Shown: positions 44,936 through 55,474, counted from the stretch's first letter. The stretch: DNA of 64,000 nt from Deroplatys truncata (GCA_030765065.1 CM060989.1:41097501-41161500); one strand, 5' to 3'. Notes: generated from the sequence alone by a model not told the origin. Translations and numbers: made by a program.

Positions 44936-44983
<48 letters not shown>
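44936..44983. repeat. (TAA)n microsatellite, LINE tail
   Basis: About 16 trinucleotide repeats directly after the 3' end of the minus-strand LINE (AATAAACATT on the minus strand). A (TAA)n-type tail is typical of I-like LINEs. Confidence 0.9.
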
Positions 44984-44984
<1 letters not shown>

Positions 44985-45179
44985 TTTATTGTACTAAGCC
45001 ATGTACAAGTAAAATACAAGTAATATAACCGGCATTCAGACCTGGGTCTTTACCAGTAATATTCATTTTACAATACTTCCTTTTATCTACTTCCATTATT
45101 CCCATTTCCTTAATGCTATTTAACCACATTTGCTGATCTGTTCACTGACCAAATCCATTTGTTTTTAAATTTACTCATG

Positions 45180-45862
45180 TATTCTGAATCATTTCAATTA
45201 CAGCAATATTTCTATCTACCTTAAACCATTTCTTTTTAATAACTTCTTTTCTCCATATTTATGCACTTTTGCACTTAAATACTATATGTTCGATATCTTC
45301 ATTTACACGCATATGGGACATTGATTTTGAGGTATACCCTTTCCTTAAACCTCTTAGCCTCCATACTCCTGTTCTTACCCATGCAATTATTTCTCGCTCG
45401 TCCTTATTTGCATTATCTACATATTTTTCTCTTCCCATGTGTTTTTTGTTGGTATATAAAAAACTAAGGATCTCTTTTCGGCTATCATGCTAAATATGTT
45501 TTGTATTTCTATATCATCTAATCTCTTTCTTACCACTTGCAAAAAGTTATTCACGTTTTTTTCCCTACCTCTCCATATCTCTCCTAACCCGTTGCTTTAC
45601 AAATTGTACCTCACACTATTTATCCATCCGCTATTCCCAAAACTTTTTTCTTGGTATTCTAAGCATTGTCTTAACACATTTCCTTTATCCAAATTTAAAA
45701 TCCTAAACCAATATTTCAATACTCTTTCCATTATCTTTTCCTTACTTGCCACCTTGCCCATTTCTATTTGAGCCTATATATGCACCTTCTAATTGCTGAC
45801 ATGGCCCCTTTACCTTTAGTCAGTGCAAACTTCTTTTGTTTCTCCCATTTACTTCCGCCATC
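45180..45862 (-). pseudogene. LINE ORF2 C-terminus, part downstream of the Tc1
   Basis: The minus strand begins WEKQKKFALTKGKGAMSAIR, close to the Tc1 edge. Near the end it reads ANKDEREIIAWVRTGVWRLR, then SMSHMRVNEDIEHIVFKCKS. The last block corresponds to the usual CPxCxxxxDTxxHxLxxC Cys-His motif, with its first cysteines lost. Stops and frameshifts are frequent. Confidence 0.65.
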
Positions 45863-45864
45863 TA

Positions 45865-47410
45865 CACTGGTATGCAAAACCTAAGGACGAAAGTAATCTT
45901 CGCATGCTGTGACACTGCCAAGTAACATAGCTGGATGAAACTTGAATCATACATAGAGGGAACTGCTACGGTATGCTACAGTAGGCAGCTAAACGAAATA
46001 TGCAATGAGACGAACAGAAATGCCACTTTTATTCATAGACCATAAGCTACACTAAAGTGAATACGACATATGATGGCTCTCTAGATTTACAGAAACAGAT
46101 ACACGGTGCTTAAAAGGGTGTATGATCACCACGGACATCAATGCATGCTCTGCATTGTGCTCCCATGCTGGCCACAAAGTTGGTAAGCAGTTCTTGTGAT
46201 AGGGCGTTCAATCCTCCACCAGCGCTATTGACAACTGTTGGATGGATGGTCGTTGGTGCATGCGGATGTGCTGCAATGCGTCTCCCCTAAGTATCCCACA
46301 CGTGTTCGGTGGGATTTAAATCGGGGGGGGGGGTCAGTCCATTCGCCAAATATCCTCTCGTTCCAAGAGATCCTCTACCTGCGCTGTTCAATGCGGTCGC
46401 GCATTGTCATCCATGAAAATGAAGTCAGGGCCGACTGCACCCCTGAAAAGACGCACGTGGGGAAGGAGTACAGTATCACAATGACGTTGATCAGTGAGCG
46501 TACCGTGTTCAAAGATTTGGAGGTCGGTGCATATGCAACATTATGCCTCCCCAAACCATAACACCCGGACCACCAAAAGATCTTGTTCAAGGATGTTCCT
46601 GGATTCATTACATGTTAACACCTCTTGCCTGAAGAGGGTACGTCGAGAATCACTACTTAACTGAACCTGCTTTCGTCCGAGAAGAGCACGCGATCCCATT
46701 CCTCGTTGGTCCAATTTTGATGCTCTTGGGACCATCGCAAATGGTGCCGCCGATGTGCGGATATCAATGGAGCAAAATGTACCTAATGGCCGTCAGGCAA
46801 ATATAACACCTCTGTGTAGTCGCCGTGCCACTGTGTATCGTGAGATTGCGTGCCTAGCTGTCCTGTTAAATGTGGTTGAAATTGCACCCACTGTTTGGCG
46901 TGGATCCCTTCTTGCCTGTTGCACAATGTAGCGGTCATCTGCTGCTGTAGTTGAGCGTGGTGAACCACCACCTCTCCTTGGGACAGCAGCAGTGCCTTTG
47001 GTTTGGAAGGTTCCCCATGCACGTGAAACAATGCTGTGAGCAATTCCAAACTCTTGAGCAACACTCGTCACAATTCGCCCTTCTTCCAGTTTCCCGATAA
47101 TTCTTCCCCGTATGTCAACCAAATGGTGTCTACTGGCCGTTTTGCAATGAAGAACACCACTACAGTGCACCGTAACAGCTCGGTAATTGGCATACACCGT
47201 CTTGTCCTGTTTCGTCAACAGCCCCGTGTTGCTGGACCACACACATTTGGCGCTATAGGCTCGCTACACTCACGCCATGTGACGTCCAGCTTTCTGTGTA
47301 GGTGTGAGAGACCTCTGGCAACATGCTCCCGCACCTTCATCTACTTCCACCAAGTAGTTCATTTGTTATGCTACTTTATCCATCTCGTCCTTAGGTTTTG
47401 CACACTAATG
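45865..47410 (-). mobile_element. Tc1-like element with matching ends
   Basis: Left CACTGGTATGCAAAACCTAA and, in reverse complement, right CATTAGTGTGCAAAACCTAA form inverted repeats of about 27 bp. Both lie next to TA (45,863-45,864 and 47,411-47,412). Length is 1,546 bp. It carries one transposase gene on the minus strand. Confidence 0.9.
46110..47242 (-). pseudogene. Tc1-like transposase
   Basis: The N-terminal 149 codons (47,242-46,793) are open: RHHLVDIRGRIIGKLEEGRI, SVAQEFGIAHSIVSRAW (first helix-turn-helix), RRGGGSPRSTTAADDRYIV (GRPR-like linker), AISRYTVARRLHRGVIFA (second helix-turn-helix). Further on, in other frames, the LFSDESRF-like first Asp box, GGPGVMVWGG, FMDDNARPH and a YSPDLNPIEH-like third box are recognisable in degraded form; an 8-G run near 46,325 lies in the last. 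Length matches Tc1 transposases (about 340 residues). Frameshifts make it inactive. Confidence 0.8.
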
Positions 47411-47412
47411 TA

Positions 47413-47720
47413 TTTTTACTCCTAAATAAATACAGTCTTTGCTTTCTCCGTTCCATTTCTCGTATTTACTTAATTTTCCTCCCTTTTTAAATACCACAAT
47501 CTGTGTCTTCTCTTAGTTTACATTTAATCTCCATTCTTTACAATATTTTTCAATTCCTTGCAATGATTGTTTTAAGCCACTGTGGATAGAAAAGTAGAGA
47601 AAAGGAACGAGCATGGGTTTCCAAGGCATGACTACCAAATGCGTTCTTGAAGTCAATGGTGTAGGCATTTGACCCCAAGACGAAAACAAATAGCGAGTCT
47701 GTCTGGGCAAATGAAAGGGA
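47413..47720 (-). pseudogene. LINE reverse transcriptase, part upstream of the Tc1
   Basis: The minus strand reads GLKQSLQGIEKYCKEWRLNV, then KTQIVVFKKGGK and DCIYLGV. The order xxLQxxLxxLExYCxxWxLxVNxxKTxxVVF..G...xYLGV is the thumb-side region just after the FADD box of I/jockey/R1-type reverse transcriptases. One stop interrupts it. The reading frame is cut by the Tc1 insertion and resumes at 45,862. Confidence 0.7.
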
Positions 47721-48145
47721 ACGGAAAAGTTGCTTATTAGCCAGCAGCTCTCACGTCATGCAAGCGTTGTAACATTTGCATTTCTTTATAACACCATATT
47801 GCGAAGGAAGTGAATTTGCTTCTCGGAATTAGTTATTAAGAGTTGTAGGACATGCACGCAACCATGCAGCAGTCTTTCATTTACTGCTCTTCTCCTCCCA
47901 CCCTCACGAGATGTGTGGGGAACATCCGTCATAATGGGCTATAAGCAAGGTGTCATTTGCGATGTTTTAGGGTTTAGCATACGCAGCAGGACACCGTGAA
48001 GCGTTACCTCAAAGTTCAGGCTACGTTTCCTGATTTATATGCAGATTTTGGTAGATAAAAGTAGCACTGCATTCGATTCAGAAGTCTGATATCTACATTT
48101 TACAGCAAAAGAAGGGTTTTAGATCGTTTGAAACATAGGTATTTT
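47721..48145. other. No gene recognised
   Basis: No ORF over 60 codons and no motif recognised. Confidence 0.4.
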
Positions 48146-48920
48146 TACTTTCTCTACCACGTATATAGTATGAACAATTCGTATTGCATTCCACTCAAAA
48201 ATTCGATATCGATATTTCACAAAAATACATGTTTTAAGTCCCCCTGACTATAACTCAAAAATAAGAAGTCGGATAAATACTAAACTAGATATTTACGTTC
48301 AGTACCCCCCAAACATGCGACACAAACATTTTCAAGAAAATCCCCCCAACCCAAACTATCTTTTACATGGAACATTTTTAGATTGTTTTGATTTTATGAA
48401 AATTTGCTCTAAGGATTTTGATTAAAATACCATATATTAAAGATATTTACATGAAAAATAAAACGTGTATCTTGAATTTTCTGGGAATAGTTTGTGTAGT
48501 CCTCTTGGTTCGAAACAAACTGGTAAACGTTAAGGGATAGACGAAAGCGTACAATAAAAATGTAGATCTCTATAAACCACACAACATACTTTAAATAACT
48601 TTTTTGTGGCATCAGCCATTTCCGAGATATCCGTTATTAACTTAATATATTCTTTTCTGTGCTGTGGATTTTCAACTGTTTCTCGCGATGTCATGGAAAC
48701 CGAATGGAATTTTAAGTCCAGCGTGTAAGGTCAAAATCTTAAACATTTGATTATCGCTTTTCGTTTATATCTGTAACAATGTGTAATTAAATGTTTCCAG
48801 AAAGGTTTATTTCGATAATCTGAAATATTTAGGAAAATGAATTTCGTAAGAGTAATTTGTATACCCAATAATAAGCGACAGAAGGTAGAGAAAGTCATGT
48901 GAATGTAACATACAAGATTT
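48146..48920 (-). repeat. Family A2 copy, complete, inverted
   Basis: Runs from TTTTTACTTTCTCTACCACG to GTAGAGAAAGTCATGTGAAT, about 775 bp. Both termini are intact, with ACTTTCTCTAC and GTAGAGAAAGT as a subterminal inverted repeat. There is no CA tract. Confidence 0.85.
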
Positions 48921-49600
48921 TTAGAAGTAAGGACACTCGTACTCACTATATTCTATAGATTTCTATGCCTGTTTATGAACAGCATGGCTGAAAAGCAAAA
49001 AATGGAATATACACCAAACCTGTAGGTATAGGAGGAGGTGTAGTCCTCCGTGGTGTAGCGGTTGCCATGCTAGCCTCTGTTCCCGGGGTCGTGGGTTGAA
49101 ACCCGGCAGAGGGCGATGGATTTTTTTCGGGCGTAAAACTCCTTAGCATGGCTTCCTTCGGAAGGGGAGTAAAGCCAGTGGTCCCGTGTCGTAGAAGAAC
49201 CTCACGTAAAAGAACCTCAAGCCTGATAAAGAACCCTTTGAGCAAAATGTCCGATCTTTCACGCCCAATATAGAATGGGACGCTAAGGACCACAACTCAA
49301 TTAAAACTTAATTTAATTTCGTTGTATCTATAACGAAATGTGTAATGTAGCTGTTTCCGGAAAGGTTTATCTCGACTAAAATGAAGTAGATAGAAAAATG
49401 AACTTTCGTAAGAGTAATATGTATACTCACGAATAAGCGACAGAGGGTACAGAAAGTCATGTGAACGTAACACATCAGATTTTTAGAAGTAAGGACACTC
49501 AACGCACCATTGTGTATAAATTTCTATGTTTATGTACAGCATGGGAAAAGCGAAAGGTCGAATATACACCCAACTTATAGGTATAGGAGACGGACCCTTC
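48780..49600. repeat. Tandem duplication of an A2 end plus flank, split by a SINE
   Basis: 48,765-49,040 and 49,325-49,595 are copies. Each has the A2 end (GTATACCCA/CTCACGAATAAG..., GAAAGTCATGTGAA), then AGAAGTAAGGACACTC, AACAGCATGG-like sequence, a TATACACC segment and TAGGTATAGGAG. SINE F lies between them. Confidence 0.75.
49048..49295 (+). mobile_element. SINE F copy
   Basis: tRNA-derived head with A-box-like TGGTGTAGCGGTTGCCATGC and B-box GTCGTGGGTTGAAACCC. Body GGCTTCCTTCGGAAGGGGAG, repeated AAGAACCTCACGTAAAAGAACC, and end CACGCCCAATATAGAATGGG. Confidence 0.85.
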
Positions 49601-50045
49601 GTGCACTATAACTACATAGATCTATTGTGGCTAGTTCCCCTCCAGGAGGAAGGGATGAAATGAAAGAACCACAAGCGGCTACAGGGCATAGAGACGCGCG
49701 CAGGTCCCTAACAGTTCTAAGCTGGAAGACACGCCCCACTGCTGGAGATTCCTGGAGAAGGCGATGAACGACTCGTTGACAAGGTAGCCCTCTAATGTCC
49801 ACAGGGATTATTCTTTCCCTTGAGCAAACATCCGCGCCGTCTGTCTGGCACCGGCATACGCCACGAGGCCTAGAAGCACAACCGAACGATGAGAAAACCC
49901 TTAATGAACGAAAAATTACGGAAAGTAAATCGTATAGATGAGAAACCACCCCACCATTCGCCTCCCGACTAAGAAAAATCCTGACAAACTCAAGATCAGA
50001 GTAGGCGGTCGGCGGAAATTGAACCTAGAACCCCTTGAATGCGAG
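49600..50045 (-). mobile_element. SINE of the D superfamily, single-unit version
   Basis: On the minus strand: head GGGGTTCTAGGTTCAATTTC, CCGACCGCCTACTCTGATC, GGCGAATGGTGGGGTGG, then one 45-bp segment (about 49,908-49,960) that is the likely source unit of the minisatellite at 52,215. Next come GACAGACGGCGCGG and CCCTGTGGACATTAGAGG. The 124-codon minus ORF is accidental. Confidence 0.75.
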
Positions 50046-50177
50046 CATCACACTTTACTAAATATATTTCGAATTATTTAAGTGGAATGCAGTATCTTCC
50101 TCTACTTTCTAGATACCTGGTAGAGAAAAGAAAAGTCTTCATTGCTAGAAGCCTCAATGAACACTAATGAGTCTTAT

Positions 50178-50275
50178 TTGTCGTCCTCTGTGGTCTAGGG
50201 GTACCAAGCTAGCCTCTAGTTCCCGACATCGCGGGTTCAAACCCAGCGGAGGGCGATGGATTTTTTCGGGCGTAA
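50178..50275 (+). mobile_element. SINE F head fragment
   Basis: CCTCTGTGGTCTAGGGG, ATCGCGGGTTCAAACCC and GGCGATGGATTTTTTCGGGC match the first 100 bp of the copy at 49,048. Confidence 0.75.
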
Positions 50276-50284
50276 AAAAGACCT

Positions 50285-51470
50285 TTTGTGCATTTCCTGG
50301 TTTCTAATTTAAAGACAAAGATCTACTACGTTTTCAATTATTTGTAGTATTTCTCACTAAATTAGGGCCTGTTTCTAATTTTATGGTAGCTCCAAGAACT
50401 TTGTATCTTGTCCGTTCCGAGGCTTTGGATTCCCATAGAATGTGTTTCGTCGTTTCATCGGTTTTTAGACATAGACGGCAAATGGGTTCCACATGGTACA
50501 ATCCCATTGCCTTCAGGTGTTTTCTGAGCTTTCCATAGGTTTATAACTCTTCATGATATGGGTCTATTAAGTTTAGTTAGTTTAAATTTTCTCTAGGTTT
50601 GTCTTTTCAATTCCCGCAAAACCTGTGTGTCCAGATACCCACCGCAATTCTACTGTATTGTGGGTGAAAAGGTTTGATAAATATTGGTAACATTCCCACA
50701 CTAATTGTGATTGAAAGTGATGGGAACTGAGGGCTTTTACTGCAGCCTGGCTGTCAGAGTTTATAAGGACATATTTCCCTACAATTCTCTTTCAAGTGCA
50801 AGTAGCAAGTATCTCCGCCTGAAATCTTCCTAGGCTTATGCTATAGCATTTGTCCGTTGATTCGCAATAGTTACCTGCGCCAGTATGCGTGAACCATCAG
50901 TACATATTACTAAATGGTTCTTATGCCTTAGATGAGATTTTTCTTCAAAGTTTCTGCAGGCAATACTTACTTTGAAGGATTGGAAAAGTGAAATTATTTC
51001 TGACATGAAATCAGATTTCATTAATAATGCACAATCTTCCACTTTGAGGGTGGAGGGTGGCCTGCTTTACAGCGGTTCTCTCTCCACATTCCTACCTGGA
51101 TGATTGTGTATGCTGCTAGGCTAGCTTCAATTTGGATACATAGTTGCAGAGGTGCAAGACCTAGTAAAGTTTCCAAAATACAGGTGGTGTGCTTCTAAAG
51201 GTTCCATACATGCCTTAACTAGCCAATATGTGCAGACTATTTAGTTTTTCTTTTCTTTTAGTTTGTAGAGACTTTGGCCACCATACCAATGCTCCATAAG
51301 TGATTTGTTAGTAGTTAAAACTCCATAAGAGCGTCCATAAATAAAACTCAATTTAATTTTCGATCTTATTAGTGGAAGAACTTCATCTTGAGTGTTGAAG
51401 TGCCAGCTTCGAACCCAGTTCTCGTGCGGGTACAAACAAAATGACCCGATATTTTAGTTGTTCCTTATGA
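50285..51470 (-). pseudogene. LINE ORF2 3' half with RNase H domain
   Basis: In order on the minus strand: IRSKIKLSFIYGRSYGVL (about 51,340; matches RSKIDYGxxVYGSAR), a region open in pieces, VICTDGSRILAQVTIA (about 50,910; RNase H first box, TDGS), INSDSQAAVKAL (about 50,740; third box, DSQAA), and WVSGHTGFAGIEK (about 50,640; W.xGHxGxxGNExAD region). An RNase H domain after the reverse transcriptase is a mark of I/jockey/R1-group LINEs. Stops and frame changes make it non-functional. Confidence 0.8.
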
Positions 51471-51474
51471 AATA

Positions 51475-52009
51475 AAATTGTTCAGGTGTAATACACTGAA
51501 AGATAGAGTTATTGTATAATAGCATTAGAAGAACGTCTGTCCACATAGATGTACAGTGTAGAAGCTACAGCAATGATAAGAAGACACCTGAAGGAAGGTG
51601 TGGAAGCGTGGAGTTTAATTGGATTCCTTAAAAGAAGAAGAAGAGGGAGGCGGAAGACAGTTGCACGCTACCGAACGCTGGTCTCACGAAACAGGGCCAC
51701 GTTGTCTGTACAAAAATGCCGTCAATTTGTTTCTTCTTAGAACTGCCAACTAATTAAAACGTTAAAACTATTCCTCAACAATAAAATGCGGAGTCGTCAA
51801 TTAAACACTTTCGAGGAAAGAAGAAGAAAAAAGAAGAATTCGCTTAATTGGAACAGCAGATATTCAGTCCTTGAAGGTAATGACACCAAAACAAAGTCTA
51901 TTCCTTATATGCTACTGTTCAATAAAACTTGAAATGTGATTGAACTATAGATACGTGAATGATTACATATTTAAAGCAAAGGCGATTATATAGAAAAAAG
52001 AACCGAGGT
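51475..52009. other. No gene recognised
   Basis: A 63-codon plus ORF (51,549-51,740) is very basic (GFLKRRRRGRRKTVARYRTL) but otherwise unrecognised. Confidence 0.3.
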
Positions 52010-52185
52010 ATATGGCTCCGCGGTAGCGTGTGAGGCTGCCTATCGTGAGAGGCCGAGTTCGAATCTCTATGACCAGGAGTTTCTCGTGGTTTTCCCGGGT
52101 CGACTTATTTTATTTGTTTATGGATGATCTTTAATTACTAAGCGCCTCATTCTATATTGGGCATGAAAGACCTAAAATTTTGCTG
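52010..52185. mobile_element. SINE head plus inverted SINE F end
   Basis: The tRNA-like head (GCTCCGCGGTAGCGTG, GGCCGAGTTCGAATCTC, then GTGGTTTTCCCGGGTCG) is joined at about 52,105 to a reversed SINE F 3' end (CATTCTATATTGGGCATGAA). The head is probably the 5' part of the SINE whose middle expanded into the minisatellite. Confidence 0.6.
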
Positions 52186-52214
52186 AGATGTCTAAAAAAG
52201 AAAGAAAGAAAAAC

Positions 52215-53535
52215 AAGAAAAACAATACTGGGGTGGTTTGTCATCTATCACATTTCCTTTGCGTAATTTCTCCTGGGTGGGATGTCAGCTACCACGATTT
52301 CCTTTTCATAATTTCTCTTGGGTGGGCTGTCATCTACCATGATTTCCTTTCCATAATTTCTCTTGGGTGGGATGTAAGCTACCACGATTTCCTTTCCATA
52401 ATTTCTCTTGGGTAGTTTGTCATCTATCACGATTTCCTTTTCATAATTTCTCTGGGGTGGTTTGTTATCTACCACTATTTTCTTTTCATAATTTCTCCTG
52501 GGTGGTTTGTCATCTACCACGATTTCCTTTCCATAATTTCTCTGGGTGGTTTGTCATCTATCACGATTTCCTTTCCATAATTTCTCTGGGTGGTTTGTCA
52601 TCTATCACGATTTCCTTTCCATAATTTTTCTTGGGTGGTTTGTCATCTATCACTATTTCCTTTCCATAATTTCTCCTGGGTGGTTTTCTCATCTATGTCT
52701 ATTTCCTTTCCATAATTTCTCTTGAGTGGTTTGTCATCTATCACGATTTCCTTTCCATAATTTCTCTTGGGTGGTTTGTCATCTATCACCATTTCTTTTC
52801 CATAATTTCTCCTGGGTGGTTTTCTCATCTATCACGATTTCCTTTCCATAATTTCTCTTGGGTGGTTTGTGATCTATCACTATTTCCTTTCCATAATTTC
52901 TCCTGGGTGGTTTTCTCATCTATGTCTATTTCCTTTCCATAATTTCTCTTGGGTGGTTTGTCATCTACCACGATTTCCTTTCCATAATTTCTCTGGGTGG
53001 TTTGTCATCTATCACGATTTCCTTTCCATAATTTCTCTGGGTGGTTTGTCATCTATCACGATTTCCTTTCCATAATTTTTCTTGGGTGGTTTGTCATCTA
53101 TCACTATTTCCTTTCCATAATTTCTCCTGGGTGGTTTTCTCATCTATGTCTATTTCCTTTCCATAATTTCTCTTGAGTGGTTTGTCATCTATCACGATTT
53201 CTTTCCATAATTTCTCTTGGGTGGTTTGTCATCTATCACCATTTCTTTTCCATAATTTCTCCTGGGTGGTTTTCTCATCTATCACAATTTCCTTTCCATA
53301 ATTTCTCTTGGGTGGTTTGTCATCTATCACTATTTCCTTTCCATAATTTCTCCTGGGTGGTTTTCTCATCTATGTCTATTTCCTTTCCATAATTTCTCTT
53401 GGGTGGTTTGTCATCTATCACGATTTCCTTTCCATAATTTCTCCTGGGTGATTTGTCATCTATCACTATTTATTTTCCATAATTTCTTCTGGGTGGTTTC
53501 TCATCTATCACTATTTCCTTTCCATAATTTCTCTT
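52215..53535. repeat. 45-bp minisatellite, about 29 units
   Basis: The unit reads GGGTGGTTTGTCATCTATCA plus CGATTTCCTTTCCATAATTTC; variants carry TTCTCATCTATGTCTATTTC. A longer period of about 451 bp (ten units) is visible: CTACCACG...TCTCTGGGTGG recurs at 52,533 and 52,982, and TATGTCTATTTCCTTTCC...CTCTTGAGTGG at 52,694 and 53,143. The minus strand is open over many units, giving a 15-residue period (KPPRRNYGKEIVIDD), but units of 43-44 bp break the frame. SINE sequence flanks it on both sides. Confidence 0.95.
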
Positions 53536-53539
53536 TTTA

Positions 53540-53835
53540 ATGTTTCAGATGTGTCAAGTTTTCTGGAGTATGGTAGAGCCGGACAGATGGCGTAGGTACT
53601 TGCTCCAAGGAAAGAGTGTTCCCCGTGGACACTAGAAGGCTGCCTGGTCCGAAGGATCGTTCTTCTCCGTGTATGAGTGAGGGAATAGTTCGAGCCAGGA
53701 AATGTTAGGGACTTTCGCGCGCCTCTGTGGTCTGTAGTCTCCTGTGGTTCCTACACTTCATCCCTTCCTAGACTGTGGTAGGTAATAGGTCGCAGTGCGC
53801 GAGGTTTTACCCTTTACCGTGTACCCTTTAAAAGG
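53540..53835 (+). mobile_element. SINE 3' part after the minisatellite
   Basis: GAGCCGGACAGATGGCGTAG, CCCGTGGACACTAGAAGGC, GAAATGTTAGGGACTTTCGC and CTTCATCCCTTCCTAGAC align with the 3' half of the SINE at 49,600-50,045 (reverse complement). Confidence 0.7.
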
Positions 53836-54165
53836 AATGAAGGAGATGATAGAAAGATAAAAGTTATGGAGTAAATTTTGATTTGTACCTAATTCTTTTG
53901 ATCTGTAAAATTTGTGATAGTACCAGTATTCTTATTGTTTAAATACATCTAATTAGGTAAATATTATAGCATAAGAAACTATAGTCTGTAATACAATTAA
54001 CGTTGTTTAATATCGCTTTAATGCGATCGTATTTCTTTATCTGAAAATGCAAATTTTGCCTAGAATTTAATCATTTCATTAGGATAGGATAGTCAGACGG
54101 ATGTGGCCCAGTCACTGAAGCTTAGCATCGCACATAGGCCATCTCAGTAGCTCCATTATTTCTTA
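53836..54165. other. No gene recognised
   Basis: AT-rich spacer, no motif recognised. Confidence 0.4.
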
Positions 54166-54289
54166 CGTGACACCTGGAAGGAAGGGATGTAGGCGAAACG
54201 GGAAAGACGACCAGATTAGGATGCTTATACGCGCTAGCAAGGGCGGGGTCCTTAACGATACCAGAGTGAAAGAGAAATCGCCAGGAAGA

Positions 54290-54545
54290 AATACTTTACA
54301 CAGTGCAAACTCCACTGTTCCGCCGCCATGCACCAATCACGTAGCCTGAAACCCTGAAACAAATGAAAGGGAAACGATTAAACGAAATTATGGGACTGGA
54401 AATGATGGATAGGAAATTTGTGGTAGAAGAGCAACCACCCCAACATTCAACTCCTGACCTCGAAAACCATGAAAGAAACCTTGAATCGAATTTTAAGTCC
54501 CGGTTATAAGACCGGTGCCCATTCAGCATCGTGGGGAAAGTAAGG
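54290..54545 (-). mobile_element. SINE D-superfamily fragment
   Basis: Minus strand: CCGGGACTTAAAATTCGATT (head), GTTTTCGAGGTCAGGAGTTG, AATGTTGGGGTGGTTGCTC, then one unit related to the 45-bp minisatellite (ATTTCCTATCCATCATTTCC). Confidence 0.6.
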
Positions 54546-54589
54546 AGCTGCGATAGGTAGCGATCCCAGCCACGGAAGCCAACATTCTA

Positions 54590-54720
54590 GCTAGGGGATG
54601 AGTCTATCAGTTAGATGATCGCCCACTTCTGCTGAGGTTAGGTGGGCGTGAGGTCGGCAATCGGGTTGGAAGATGTAGGCCTTTCATGTGCTATAGTGCC
54701 ACGGGATTATTATTGTTGTT
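54590..54720 (+). mobile_element. Retroelement 3' end with ATT/GTT tail
   Basis: CATGTGCTATAGTGCCACGG is followed by ATTATTATTGTTGTTGTTGTT, a simple-repeat tail. The family is not assigned. Confidence 0.4.
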
Positions 54721-54725
54721 GTTGT

Positions 54726-54975
54726 TTTCAAAGGATGCGACACGAAGATTTTTAAGATTTCCCAACCACAAAGTAACCTTTACATGCAAAACCTTTCGAA
54801 CGTTTGATTTTCTCAAAAATATCTACAGCGATTTTATTAAAATAGCATATGTTTAAGATATTTTGATAAATGTAATGTATATGTTGGACTTTCTAGAAAT
54901 AGCCCTTAAAGACTTCTTTGTTCTGAATGACTTTTGCATATCGTGTGAATGTAACATAGATTTTTTTAAGCACAT
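54726..54975 (-). repeat. Family A fragment
   Basis: Blocks AAAGGATGCGACACGAAG, TTCTCAAAAATATCTACAGC, CATATGTTTAAGATATTTTG, then the terminal GTGTGAATGTAACATAGA with a T run. The P-like part is deleted. Confidence 0.7.
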
Positions 54976-55474
54976 ACTTGGTTTCCCTTTTCTGTAAACC
55001 AGCTGTTCCATTCGATATCTTAATTTTACTTACATAATTTTTTTTCTTTCCTTTTAATCCATTTGAAATTGTATTGCAATGCTATACTTAACTGTACTCA
55101 AAATGCAAATCTTAGCGTTCATTTCAAACAGAAGGTTTATTAACATGTATGGTGCAAACTCTAGATATATTCAAGCTGACTCAGCATGCGTTGCGAGTAC
55201 TGTCCCCTTTCTTCACAGCACTGTCACCTCAAGGCATGCCTGTGGTTACCGATGTAGAACAATGCGCATACCATAAATCAATAGCTTAGTAACTGCCTTG
55301 CTTTCTAGATCTAAATCCATACTATTATTACAGGTCAGTTAAGAAATGAGGTTCATGCAAGCAATTCTAATACCTTCGATGAACTAGAAGAAAAATATTC
55401 GTCTAACATTTTGTCCACGGAAACTACTCGTAGCAATGTGTAAGGGGTTCTCCATATACAAGCCAGTCTAGATT
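54976..55474. other. No gene recognised
   Basis: A 65-codon ORF (55,079-55,276) is unrecognised; nothing else. Confidence 0.35.

Larger units (their letters stand above)
44984..47720 (-). mobile_element. LINE split by a Tc1 element
   Basis: The LINE runs on the minus strand from about 47,720 to its TAA tail at 44,983, with Tc1 sequence at 45,865-47,410 removed. Coding pieces on either side join in sense and order. The 5' end is truncated. Confidence 0.75.

Noticed and set aside
46325..46332. Run of eight or more G as a G-quadruplex
   Set aside because: A single G run, probably slippage inside the decayed Tc1 gene; four separate runs are needed.
49575..49949. 124-codon minus ORF
   Set aside because: It covers a SINE of the D superfamily and its neighbours; no protein family resemblance.
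52215..53535. CRISPR array
   Set aside because: Units are contiguous 45-bp repeats without unique spacers, in eukaryotic DNA.
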